The notes under the pieces are model-generated. The model did no database searches. It was not told the DNA's origin and saw nothing but the letters and a program-made list of their open reading frames with translations. The position numbers and the translations under genes are program-made. A DNA stretch of 64,000 bases from Amycolatopsis azurea DSM 43854 (GTDB lineage: Bacteria; Actinomycetota; Actinomycetes; Mycobacteriales; Pseudonocardiaceae), in NCBI RefSeq assembly GCF_001995215.1, contig NZ_MUXN01000025.1, positions 186,001-250,000 on the forward strand, in the 5' to 3' direction. The stretch's first letter is position 1. Each line of letters opens with the position of its first letter. Positions 11,243-20,708 of the stretch are shown here, one piece after another.

Positions 11243-11286
11243 TCGTGAGTGGTAAGTGACGTTAGAACGTCACTTACCACTCACGA
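11243..11286. terminator. Perfect 21-bp hairpin with 2-nt loop after the module-3 NRPS gene
   Basis: Arms at 11243-11263 and 11266-11286 are exact reverse complements separated only by AG. On the minus strand the stem begins 7 nt after the module-3 stop codon, the usual place for a terminator or 3'-end stabiliser, but no T-run follows. It begins with CGTGAGTGG, a motif also seen outside the repeat at 30868. The 307-bp space to the next NRPS gene holds this hairpin, the 11143-11199 repeat and a purine-rich ribosome binding site, and no gene. Confidence 0.7.
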
Positions 11287-11293
11287 GGATTTG

Positions 11294-14200
11294 TCAGACT
11301 TGCCGCGCGTCGTCGAATTCGGCCTCGAATTCGTCGATTTCGTCCTGCCCGAGGTCGAGCAGTTCCGCGTCGGCCGCGGGTTCGGCCGGGGCGACCGCCG
11401 GATCACCTGGCGCGATGATCGCCGCGAGCCCGGCCGGTGTCCGGTGTTCGAACACGTCGGCCACGTCGAAGCTGATCCCGGCGCGCAGGGCACGCGCGGT
11501 CAGTTTCACCGAGTAGATGGAATCGCCGCCGATCTCGAAGAAGCTGTCGTCCACGCCGACCCGGTCGAGCCCGAGCACTTCGGCGAAGAGTTCGCACAAC
11601 GCCCGCTCGGGCTCGGTGCGCGGCTCCCGGTAGGTCACGCGTTCGCTGAAATCGGGGGACGGCAACGCTTCCCGGTCCACCTTGCCGTTCGCCGTCACCG
11701 GGAGGGCGGGCAGCACGAGCACTTCCGCGGGCACCATGTACTCCGGGAGCACCTTGGCGATCCGGGTGCGCAGCCGCGTGGGATGCACCTCGCCTTCGGA
11801 CACGACGTACCCGATCAGACGGCCGTCGCGCGCCACCACCACGGCCTGGTCGACACCCGGCTGTTCGGCCAGCACCGCCTCGACCTCGCCCGGCTCCACG
11901 CGGTGGCCACGGATCTTGACCTGGTCGTCGGCCCGGCCGGCGAACACCAGCTCGCCCTCGTCGCTCCAGTACGCCAGGTCGCCCGTCCGGTACATCCGCT
12001 CCCCCGCGGCGAACGGATCGGCGACGAACCGCTCCGCCGTCAACGCCGTCTGCCCCTGGTAGCCGTGGGCCACCCCGGCGCCGGCGATGTACAGGTCACC
12101 CACGACACCCTGCGGCAACGGACGCAGGAAGACGTCCAGCACGTACAGCCTCCGTCCCGGCAGCGGACGGCCGATCGGCAGCGTCGGCCCCACCTGGTCG
12201 CCGGGTTCGATCGCCTTCCACGTCGCGCACAGCGTGGTCTCCGTCGGACCGTAGGTGTGCCAGACCCGCAGGCTCGGGCACGCCTGGCGGACCCGCTCGA
12301 CCTCTTCGAGCGGCACGACGTCCCCGCCCGCCGACACGTCGCGCAATCCCGCGAAGGATTCCGGCGACTCCTGGACGAGCGCCCGGAAGTGGCCCGCGGT
12401 GAAGTTCACCGCGGTGAGCCCGTCCGCGACGTGGGCGGCGAGCCGTGCGGCGTCGACCACGCCCGGCTCGGTGATCATCACCCGCGCGCCCGTCGTGAGC
12501 GGCGCCCAGATGTCGTACAGCGACGCGTCGAACGTGTGCGGGGCGTGCATCAGCACCGTCTCGCCGGCGCGCAGGTCCCAGCCCGGTTCTCCGGCCAGTG
12601 CCGCGACGCCTCCATGCGAGATCGCGACGCCCTTCGGGGTCCCGGTCGATCCGGACGTATACATCACGTACGCCGGGTCGTCCGCGCCGACCGGGACGAG
12701 AGCGACGTCGCCGTGGTCGGTCTCCTCGATCAGAACCTGCTGATGCCCCGACGGCACCGCGGCCGAGGTCCCGGCCCGGCACACCACCGCGGCGACCGCG
12801 GAATCGTCCAGCATGAACGCCACCCGGTCCGCCGGGTAGTCCGGATCGACCGGCACGAACACCGCCCCGGCCTTCCACACCCCGAGCCAGGCGGCGAGCA
12901 CCTCGGCCGACCGCTCCAGCAGCACGCCGACCCGGTCGCCGCGACGCACGCCGCGCTCCACCAGCGCCCGCGCCACCCGGCCGGACCACCGGTCGAGTTC
13001 CGCGTACGACCACGACCGGCCCCCGGCTGTCACTGCCGTCGAGGAAGGCGCTTTTTCCACCTGCTGAAGGAAAAGCGTCACCGGAGACGGAGCCGTGATC
13101 GCGTCGCCGACGTCGTTCCACCGTTCGACCACCAACTCGCGTCCGGCGTCGCTCACCATGTCGAGGCTGCCCACCGGCGCCTCCGGGGCCGCGATCATCC
13201 GCTCCAGAACGCGGAAAAGCCCGTGCAGGACCTCGTTGGCGGTGTGGTCGTCGACCAGCTCCGGCAGGTACTCGACCTCGGTCCGCAGGCTCTCGCCCGG
13301 GATGACGCCCATCAGGATCGCGTACGGCGCCGACTGGTGGAACTCCTTCAGGCTCAGCTTGAGTTCGCGATCGGAGCCGCCCTTCGCCGCGGGGTCGACG
13401 TAGTTCTCGAACGACAGGATCGTGTCGAAACTCGCCCCCGGCAGCTTCTGGATCTCCTGCAACCCGAGATGCTGGTGGGAGATCAGCCCGGACTGCCGCT
13501 CCTGCAACTCCGTCAGCGTCCGCAGGACGGACTTCTCGCCGTCCAGCCGCACCCGCACCGGCACCGTGTTGATGAACAGGCCCACCACGTTCTCCACACC
13601 CGGCAGCTCCGCCGGACGCCCGGAGACGACCGCGCCGAACACCACGTCACGACGGCGCGCCAGGCGGGCGAGCACCAGCGCCCACGCCCCTTGCACCAGC
13701 GTGTTCAGCGTCAATCCGTTACGACGGGCGAAATCCACCAGCGCGGAGGTGAACTCCGGCGAATAGGCCAGCGCTTCCCGCGCCTGCTGTCCAGGGGCCT
13801 TCCGCGCCTTTTCGGGGATACCGAGCGCCGACCGCTCGGCACCGGCCAGCTCCTCTTTCCACGCCGCACGGGCGGATTCCTTGTCCTGCTGGTCGAGCCA
13901 GGCCAGGTAGTCCCGGTACGAACGCGCGGACGGCAGCGAAGTGGCGACACCGCCCGCCGCGTAGATCTTCAGGAGTTCCGCTTCGAGCAGCGCCCGAGAC
14001 CAGCCGTCCATCACCAGGTGATGGCTGGTCGTGATCAGGCAGTGTTTCCCCTCGGCGAGCCGGATCAGCATCAGCCGCAGCAGCGGCGGCTTCGCCACGT
14101 CGAACTTCCTGGCGCGCTCCTGCTCCGCGAGCACGTCCACCTCGGCCAGCGCTTCCCGCTCGGCCAGCTGGGACAGATCCCTTTCCTCCCAAGGAAGTTT

Positions 14201-14470
14201 CACCTCGCGGTGGATGAGCTGGACCATCTCGCCGGACTTCCGCCGGACGAAACCCGCGCGAAGCGACGCGTGCCTGTCGACCAGCGCCTGCCAGGACGTC
14301 CGGAACCGTTCCGGGTCGAGGGGGCCGTCGATGATCAGCGTCTGCTGGATGCGGTAGGTGTCCGGCGCCTCGTCGTCGAGCGCGAGGTGATAAAGGATTC
14401 CCTCCTGCATCGGTGACGGCGGCCAGATTTCCGCAAGCGCCATTCCGGAGGACGTGGACGGAGTATTCAC
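11294..14470 (-). CDS. Glycopeptide NRPS, module 3 (C-A-T)
   Basis: Single-module synthetase of 1058 residues, predicted to add residue 3. A condensation domain (SHHLVMDGW near residue 148) is followed by adenylation (YTSGSTGTPKG; YGPTETT; YRTGDL; NGKVDR) and a thiolation domain (FFEIGGDS, Ser near 982), then an acidic tail (QDEIDEFEAEFDD) like that of the preceding NRPS, perhaps a docking segment. There is no epimerase, consistent with an L residue at position 3. Pocket residues read roughly D-A-Y-N-S-G-T-L-C; with a TLC end this is most like dihydroxyphenylglycine (Dpg) pockets, but the call rests on alignment by eye. A separate module-3 gene is the teicoplanin/ristocetin arrangement; vancomycin-type clusters fuse modules 1-3. 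The start is GTG, with GGAGG about 10 nt upstream and 29 nt after the previous stop. Confidence 0.93.
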   Translation of the reverse strand: MNTPSTSSGMALAEIWPPSPMQEGILYHLALDDEAPDTYRIQQTLIIDGPLDPERFRTSWQALVDRHASLRAGFVRRKSGEMVQLIHREVKLPWEERDLSQLAEREALAEVDVLAEQERARKFDVAKPPLLRLMLIRLAEGKHCLITTSHHLVMDGWSRALLEAELLKIYAAGGVATSLPSARSYRDYLAWLDQQDKESARAAWKEELAGAERSALGIPEKARKAPGQQAREALAYSPEFTSALVDFARRNGLTLNTLVQGAWALVLARLARRRDVVFGAVVSGRPAELPGVENVVGLFINTVPVRVRLDGEKSVLRTLTELQERQSGLISHQHLGLQEIQKLPGASFDTILSFENYVDPAAKGGSDRELKLSLKEFHQSAPYAILMGVIPGESLRTEVEYLPELVDDHTANEVLHGLFRVLERMIAAPEAPVGSLDMVSDAGRELVVERWNDVGDAITAPSPVTLFLQQVEKAPSSTAVTAGGRSWSYAELDRWSGRVARALVERGVRRGDRVGVLLERSAEVLAAWLGVWKAGAVFVPVDPDYPADRVAFMLDDSAVAAVVCRAGTSAAVPSGHQQVLIEETDHGDVALVPVGADDPAYVMYTSGSTGTPKGVAISHGGVAALAGEPGWDLRAGETVLMHAPHTFDASLYDIWAPLTTGARVMITEPGVVDAARLAAHVADGLTAVNFTAGHFRALVQESPESFAGLRDVSAGGDVVPLEEVERVRQACPSLRVWHTYGPTETTLCATWKAIEPGDQVGPTLPIGRPLPGRRLYVLDVFLRPLPQGVVGDLYIAGAGVAHGYQGQTALTAERFVADPFAAGERMYRTGDLAYWSDEGELVFAGRADDQVKIRGHRVEPGEVEAVLAEQPGVDQAVVVARDGRLIGYVVSEGEVHPTRLRTRIAKVLPEYMVPAEVLVLPALPVTANGKVDREALPSPDFSERVTYREPRTEPERALCELFAEVLGLDRVGVDDSFFEIGGDSIYSVKLTARALRAGISFDVADVFEHRTPAGLAAIIAPGDPAVAPAEPAADAELLDLGQDEIDEFEAEFDDARQV

Positions 14471-14499
14471 GAAAATCTAGCCTCCATTGCTTTCCACCG

Positions 14500-17400
14500 C
14501 TATTGCTGGAGCTCGGCCGCCAATGCTTCGAATTCCTCGATCTCGTCCTGGTCCAGTTCGAGCAGGGCGAAGTCGGAAGCCGTATGTCCCCCTGCCGAAG
14601 GATCTTCCGCCTGCCGGGCCAGTCCTGACAACATGTCCAGCCATTCCTGGCCGAGTCGCGCGATCTCGGCCTCGCCGAAGACGTCGCCCGACCATTCCAC
14701 CATCAGCGCCAATTCGGGGCCGTCCGGCAGATCCTGGACTATCGCGTTGACTTCGATCGGATGCGGCAGAGTCATTCCCGGATCCATCGCACCGCCGATG
14801 TCGCCGACCAGTTGCCACGCCCGCACATCGCTTTGATCGCCCGCCACGAACCGGCCCATGTAATTGAATCCGATCCGCGGCGACGGGCTTTCGGCGAGAA
14901 CCGGGGTCCGCCCGTCGTGGGGATACCGCAGCAGGCCGTATCCGAGGCCGTCGCCGGGCACGGCCCGCGACTGTTCCTTGACCGCCTTCAGCAGCCGCCC
15001 GGCCGCCGGGCCACCGGCGAGGACGTCCGCCAGATCGATCCCCGCGACGTCGAGGCGGATCGGATGCGCGCTGGTGAACCAGCCCACCGTCCGGGACAGA
15101 TCCATCCCGTCGACCGGATGACGGCCGTGGCTCTCCACCTCGACGACCACCGCGTCCCCACCGCGCCATCGCGGCACCGCTCCCGCCAGCCCGGCCAGGA
15201 GCACGTCGTTCACCCCGCAGTGGAAGACCACCGGGGCCCGGCCCACCAGGACCGCCGTCTCGGCCTTCGGCACCGACCACGTCCGCGAGCGGATGTTCCC
15301 GGTCGACGTGGGCGCCGGTTGCGCCTCGCGTCCGAGAATCGCTTGCCACACCGGCAGTTCCGCGATCCGCTCGGCGGAATCCGCCTGCTCCGCCAAATGC
15401 CCGGTCCAGCGCCGGAACGACACTCCGACCGGCTCCAGCGCCGGCTCCCGGCCCTCGGACACCGCTTCGCACGCCGCTCGCAGATCCGACGACAGGACCC
15501 GCCACGACACCCCGTCGACCACCAGGTGATGCGCCACCACGACCAGGCGTCCCAGCCGATCCGGTCCCGCGTCGATCAGCACCGCCTGGACCATCACGCC
15601 CGCGAGCGGATCCAGCCGGGCGACAGCGTCGCGTGCCGCGTTCTCCACGGCCTCGGCCAACGAACCGTCGGCCCGCACGCACTTGACGGTCGCGGCCACG
15701 TCCAGCGAACCGCGACCGGCCACCACCAGGTGACCGTCAGCGACCCGGGCCCGCAGCATGTCGTGCGTGTCCACGACGGCTGTCAGCCCGGCGACCACCG
15801 TCTTCTCCGTCAGCCCGGCAGGCGTGCCCAGCACCATCCACTGCGCGAACCCCGGCGCCGCGGCGCCCGACCCGAACATCCGCATCACCGGCGTCAACGC
15901 GACGTCGCCGACACCGTCGTCCGCCGGCGTCGTTTCCTGCTGTGGCGCAGGGGCTTCGGCGACCAGCCGCGCCAGCCGCTCGGGCGTCCGGTGTTCGAAC
16001 ACCTGCCGAGGGGTCAACGAGATCCCGTCACGCCGCGCACGGGCGGCCACCTGCATGGACGAGATCGAATCCCCGCCCAGTTCGAAGAAGCTGTCCTCGA
16101 CCCCGACCCTCGCCAGCCCGAGGACCTCGGCGAACATCTCGCACAGCAGCCGTTCGAGGACGGTGGACGGCTCCCTGCCGACCGTCTTCGACGAGAAGTC
16201 CGGTTCGGGCAACGCCTTCCGGTCGATCTTCCCGTGTGCCGTCAGCGGCAGGACGTCGAGCGCCATCACCGCCGCGGGCACCATGTACGCGGGCATCCGC
16301 TCCGCGAGGTCCCGCCGCAGCGCCTCGGGATCGACGTCACCCGGCGACACGTAGGCCACCAGCCTGCCCTCGCGGACGGTCACCGTGGCCTGGGTGACGT
16401 CGGGACGGTTGGACAGCGCGAACTCGATCTCGCGGGGTTCGACCCGGAACCCGCGGATCTTGACCTGGTCGTCGGCCCGCCCGGCGGACACCAATTCGCC
16501 CTGATCCGTCCAGTACGCCAGATCGCCCGTCCGGTACATCCGCTCACCGGCGACGAACGGGTCGGCGACGAACCGCTCGGACGTCAGCGCCGAGCGGCCG
16601 AGATAGCCGCGCGCCACGCCGATCCCGGCCAGATACAGCTCACCGGTGACGCCCGGCGGCAGCGGCCGCAGGAACGCGTCCAGCAGGTATCCGCGCACCC
16701 CGGCGATCGGCCCGCCGAACGGGATCACCGCTCCGCCAGGCGAAAGCGGCATGCTCACCGTCGCGCAGATCGTGGTCTCGGTCGGCCCGTAGGCGTTGAT
16801 CATCCGGCGGTCGGCCGACAGCCGGTCCACCAGGCCCGGCGGGCAGAGTTCCCCCGCGGCGGTCACCGTCTCCAGCCGGTCCGGCAGCGCATCCACGGTG
16901 GCCAGCACCGACGGCGGGGCCTTCACATGCGTGACGTCCCACCGTTCCAGCGTGTCGGTCAGCGAAGCGTGCGGCGGCAGGTCCTCGTCCGGCGGCATCA
17001 CCAGCGTCGCCCCGGAAAGCAACGCCATCATCACCTCGGACACGATGGTGTCGAAGCCGAGCGCCGCGAACTGCAAGACCCGTGACGACGGCTTCACGGC
17101 GAGCCGTTCGATATGCGCCATCGCCAGGTTGCCCAGGCCCGAGTACGTGACGACGACGCCCTTCGGGGTCCCGGTCGATCCCGACGTGTAGATCACGTAC
17201 GCCGCGTCGCGCATCGCGATCCGCGGCAGTATCGCGCTCGGCGCGCTGTCCAGGTCGAGTCCGTCGAGCACCACGATCCGGTCCGCGAACTCCTCCGGCA
17301 CCGAGCCGCGGGTCTTTTCCTGGCACACCACCAGCATCGGGTCGGCGCTGCCGAAGATCAGCTTCACGCGTTCGGCCGGGTACAAGGGATCCACCGGGAC

Positions 17401-20400
17401 GAAGACGCCGCCCGCCAGCGAAACCCCCAGCATCCCGACCAGCCACCACGAGGACCGTCCGACCACGAGCCCGACACGGCGCTCCCGGCTGACCCCCCGT
17501 TCCCGCAGGACGGCGGCGAACCTGACCGCCCGATCCCACAGCTCCGCGTACGTCAGGTCGCCCGCACCGTCCGAGACCGCGACCGCGTCCGGCCGGTCCG
17601 CCGCCATCCGCCCGATCAACGACGGCAGCGGCTCCTCCGACACCAGCGCGGTTTTCCAGCTGGGCAACGGGATCTCGCCCATGCCGGTGCGGCCGACGAG
17701 GCGGGACGGATCGGCGGACACCGCTTCGAGCGCGCCGGCGAACCACTCCAGCAGCGAATCGGCGACGGCCCGGTCGATCTGCCCGCGCCAGTAGGCGAGC
17801 TGGATCCGGAACCGTTCTCCCGGGATGACGCCGACGGTCACCGGGTAATGGGTCCCCTCGACGGTGCCCAGATAGGTGAACCGGTCGGCGAAGTCCCGCG
17901 GATAGTTCTCGAACACCAGCAGCGTGTCGAACATCGCGCCGGGCCCGGCCGTCTTCTGGATGTCCGTCAATCCCAGGTGATGATGCGGCATCAAGGCGAC
18001 CTGGCGACGCTGCAACCCGGTCAGCATGTCCACAATGGACGCGTCGCCATCGAGCGAAACCCGCACGGGGACCGTGTTCATCATGAGCCCCGGCATCGAC
18101 TCCACCCCGGGCAGTTCCGGGGGACGGCAGGCCACCGTGGTGCCGAACACGACGTCGGTCCGCCGTGCGAGCCGCGCCAGCACGATCGCCCACGCGCCCT
18201 GGACCACCGTGTTCAGCGTCAGCCCGTGGTCACGCGCGAAATCGGTCAGCCGCGTGTACAGCTCGGGAGAAAGATGTGTGACGCGGTAGTCGTATTCCGT
18301 CGCGACGTCCGACTTGGCGACCAGCGCGGGCACGTCGATGTCCGACAGTTCCGCCTGCCACGCCTCGCGCGCCGCGTCCTTGTCCTGCCGCTCCAGCCAG
18401 GCCAGGTAGTCCCGATAGGAGGCAGCGCCCGTCCGGTCGGGGAACCGGCCACCGGAGGTATACGCCTCGGAGACCTCGTTGAGGACGACCGCCACCGACC
18501 AGCCGTCGGTCAGGATGTGGTGGTTCACCACCAGCAGGCGATACCGGTCCCCGGCGAGCCGGAGCAGCACCAGCCGGAACAGCGGCGCCTTGGTGAGGTC
18601 GAACCTGTCCTGCTGTTCCGCCGCGGCCACGGCCTCGACGGCCGCTTCGACGTCGCTCGCGCCGGTCAGATCGACCTCGCGCCACGGCAGGTCGACGTGC
18701 CCGGCGACGGCCTGCACCGCCTTGCCCGACGAAAGCCGGTGGAAGGTCAGCCGCAGTTCGGCGTGCCGGGCGAAGACCGCTTCCCACACCGACCGCAGCC
18801 GGGCCGTGTCCAGTGGTCCGGTCAGCTCGACGATCCACTGGGTCTGGTAGATGTCGGGGCCCTGGTCGTCCAGGGTCGTCTGGAAGAGCAGGCCCGCCTG
18901 GAGCGGCGCCAGCGGCCAGACCTCCTGCGCCCCGGGGACGGCGATCGCCAGCTCCGCCTCGTCTTCCTCGGTCAGGTCGATCAGGGGCCCGTCGGCGTCG
19001 CCGCCCGGCGGGACCGCACCCGCCACGGCGGCCAGCCGGGCCGGGGTCCGCTCGCCGAAGATCTGCGACGGCGTCACCAGCAGGCCCGCTTTGGCGGCAC
19101 GGGCGGCGACGCGGACGGCGAGGATCGAATCCCCGCCCAGGTCGAAGAAACCGTCGTCGACGCCGGCGCGGTCGATGCCGAGCACTTCGGCGAACAGTCC
19201 ACAAAGGACACGCTCGGCCTCGGTGACGGGTTCGCGGCCGTCGGTCTTCGCGGTGAAATCGGGTGCGGGCAAGGCTGCCCGGTCGACCTTCCCGTTGCCG
19301 GTCAGCGGAAGCGCGTCCACGGCGAGCACCACGGCCGGGACGAGGTAGTCCGGCAGCACCGCGGCGAGCCGGTCGCGGACGAGATCCGGGGCCACCTCGG
19401 CCACCACGTAGCCGATCAGGCGCCCGTCGAGCGGCACCACCACGGCCTCGTGGACGTCCGGCTGGGCGGTCATCGCGGCCTCGACCTCACCGGGTTCGAC
19501 GCGGAACCCGCGGATCTTGACCTGGTCGTCGGCCCGGCCCGCGAACAGCAGCTCGCCGTCCGCGCTCCACTGGGCGAGGTCGCCGGTCCGGTACATCCGT
19601 TCGCCCGGCGACGACGGGTCCGCCACGAACCGCTCGGCCGTCAGTGCCGTCCGGTCCAGGTAGCCGTCCGCCAGCCCGGCGCCGGAGAGGTACAGGTCGC
19701 CGATCACCTCCGGTTCCACCGGCCGCAGCGACGCGTCGAGCACGCGGGCGTGGCGGCCTCGCAGCGGACGGCCGATGGGCAGCACCGAACCCAGTTCGGC
19801 ACCCGGTTCGAGCACGTGCCATGTGGCGCACAACGTCGTTTCCGTCGGGCCGTAGAGGTGCCGGATCCGCGCTCCCGGCGCGGCCTTCCGCACGCGTTCC
19901 ACCGCGTGCGCGGGCACCAGGTCACCGCCGGTCAGGATCTCGTCGAGCCCGGCGAACGACTCCGGCGATTCCTCCGCCACCGCACGGAAACTGCCCGCGG
20001 TCAGATGCGCCCGCGTCACCCCGGACACGACCGCCTCCCGCAGGCGCCGGGCGTCGACAGGTCCCGGCGCGGCGATCACCACCCTGGCGCCCGACACCAG
20101 CGGCACCCAGATCTCGCACAGGGACGCGTCGAAGGAATGCGGCGCGTGCATGAGGACCGCGTCGCCGGGGCCCATCGCCCAGCCCGGATCCCCTGCCAGC
20201 TCCGCGACACTGCGATGCGGGACGGCCACACCCTTGGGAGTACCCGTCGAGCCGGACGTGTACATGACGTACGCCAGGTCCTCCGGACGCGCCGTGACCA
20301 CCGGCGCCTCGCCCGGCTCGTCACCCGTGACGACGATCGAGTCGATCCCCGCCGGCACCTTGCCGAGCGTCCCGGCCGAGCACAGCATCAGCGACGCGGC

Positions 20401-20706
20401 CGAATCCGCCAGCAGGAAAGCGATCCGCGGCGCGGGATACGCGGCGTCCACCGGCACGTACGCCGCCCCCGCCTTCCAGACGGCGAGCAGCGCCACCAGC
20501 AGATCCGCCGACCGGTCCAGCATGACCGCGACGCGTCCGCCCCGGCGGACACCCCGTTCGGCCAGCCGCCCGGCCAACCGGCCCGAGGTCGCGTCGAGTT
20601 CGGCATAGGTGAGGACACGGTCCCCGTCGACCACGGCCACCGCGTCGGGCGTCCGGCCCGCTTGAGCGGCGAAAAGAGCAAGGCTCGTCTGCGCTGCGGA
20701 ACTCAT
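14500..20706 (-). CDS. Glycopeptide NRPS, modules 1-2 (A-T-C-A-T-E)
   Basis: Starter synthetase of 2068 residues. Order: A1 (YTSGSTGTPKG), T1 (FFDLGGDS, Ser near 527), C2 (HHILTDGW near 728), A2, T2 (FFELGGDS, Ser near 1546), E2 (HHLVVDGVSW near 1728), and an acidic tail (DQDEIEEFEALAAELQQ). There is no condensation domain before A1, as expected for an initiating module. A1 reads D-A-C-H-L-G-L-L-C, an Hpg-type pocket rather than Leu; A2 reads D-T-S-K-x-A-A-I-C, as in the Tyr/Bht module 2 of balhimycin-type enzymes. Module 1 has no E domain although residue 1 is D in known glycopeptides. ATG 20706 follows a GGAGGG and lies 2 nt past the exporter stop; a GTG at 20712 overlapping that stop is the alternative. 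Either start implies translational coupling to the exporter. Confidence 0.95.
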   Translation of the reverse strand: MSSAAQTSLALFAAQAGRTPDAVAVVDGDRVLTYAELDATSGRLAGRLAERGVRRGGRVAVMLDRSADLLVALLAVWKAGAAYVPVDAAYPAPRIAFLLADSAASLMLCSAGTLGKVPAGIDSIVVTGDEPGEAPVVTARPEDLAYVMYTSGSTGTPKGVAVPHRSVAELAGDPGWAMGPGDAVLMHAPHSFDASLCEIWVPLVSGARVVIAAPGPVDARRLREAVVSGVTRAHLTAGSFRAVAEESPESFAGLDEILTGGDLVPAHAVERVRKAAPGARIRHLYGPTETTLCATWHVLEPGAELGSVLPIGRPLRGRHARVLDASLRPVEPEVIGDLYLSGAGLADGYLDRTALTAERFVADPSSPGERMYRTGDLAQWSADGELLFAGRADDQVKIRGFRVEPGEVEAAMTAQPDVHEAVVVPLDGRLIGYVVAEVAPDLVRDRLAAVLPDYLVPAVVLAVDALPLTGNGKVDRAALPAPDFTAKTDGREPVTEAERVLCGLFAEVLGIDRAGVDDGFFDLGGDSILAVRVAARAAKAGLLVTPSQIFGERTPARLAAVAGAVPPGGDADGPLIDLTEEDEAELAIAVPGAQEVWPLAPLQAGLLFQTTLDDQGPDIYQTQWIVELTGPLDTARLRSVWEAVFARHAELRLTFHRLSSGKAVQAVAGHVDLPWREVDLTGASDVEAAVEAVAAAEQQDRFDLTKAPLFRLVLLRLAGDRYRLLVVNHHILTDGWSVAVVLNEVSEAYTSGGRFPDRTGAASYRDYLAWLERQDKDAAREAWQAELSDIDVPALVAKSDVATEYDYRVTHLSPELYTRLTDFARDHGLTLNTVVQGAWAIVLARLARRTDVVFGTTVACRPPELPGVESMPGLMMNTVPVRVSLDGDASIVDMLTGLQRRQVALMPHHHLGLTDIQKTAGPGAMFDTLLVFENYPRDFADRFTYLGTVEGTHYPVTVGVIPGERFRIQLAYWRGQIDRAVADSLLEWFAGALEAVSADPSRLVGRTGMGEIPLPSWKTALVSEEPLPSLIGRMAADRPDAVAVSDGAGDLTYAELWDRAVRFAAVLRERGVSRERRVGLVVGRSSWWLVGMLGVSLAGGVFVPVDPLYPAERVKLIFGSADPMLVVCQEKTRGSVPEEFADRIVVLDGLDLDSAPSAILPRIAMRDAAYVIYTSGSTGTPKGVVVTYSGLGNLAMAHIERLAVKPSSRVLQFAALGFDTIVSEVMMALLSGATLVMPPDEDLPPHASLTDTLERWDVTHVKAPPSVLATVDALPDRLETVTAAGELCPPGLVDRLSADRRMINAYGPTETTICATVSMPLSPGGAVIPFGGPIAGVRGYLLDAFLRPLPPGVTGELYLAGIGVARGYLGRSALTSERFVADPFVAGERMYRTGDLAYWTDQGELVSAGRADDQVKIRGFRVEPREIEFALSNRPDVTQATVTVREGRLVAYVSPGDVDPEALRRDLAERMPAYMVPAAVMALDVLPLTAHGKIDRKALPEPDFSSKTVGREPSTVLERLLCEMFAEVLGLARVGVEDSFFELGGDSISSMQVAARARRDGISLTPRQVFEHRTPERLARLVAEAPAPQQETTPADDGVGDVALTPVMRMFGSGAAAPGFAQWMVLGTPAGLTEKTVVAGLTAVVDTHDMLRARVADGHLVVAGRGSLDVAATVKCVRADGSLAEAVENAARDAVARLDPLAGVMVQAVLIDAGPDRLGRLVVVAHHLVVDGVSWRVLSSDLRAACEAVSEGREPALEPVGVSFRRWTGHLAEQADSAERIAELPVWQAILGREAQPAPTSTGNIRSRTWSVPKAETAVLVGRAPVVFHCGVNDVLLAGLAGAVPRWRGGDAVVVEVESHGRHPVDGMDLSRTVGWFTSAHPIRLDVAGIDLADVLAGGPAAGRLLKAVKEQSRAVPGDGLGYGLLRYPHDGRTPVLAESPSPRIGFNYMGRFVAGDQSDVRAWQLVGDIGGAMDPGMTLPHPIEVNAIVQDLPDGPELALMVEWSGDVFGEAEIARLGQEWLDMLSGLARQAEDPSAGGHTASDFALLELDQDEIEEFEALAAELQQ

Positions 20707-20708
20707 CG

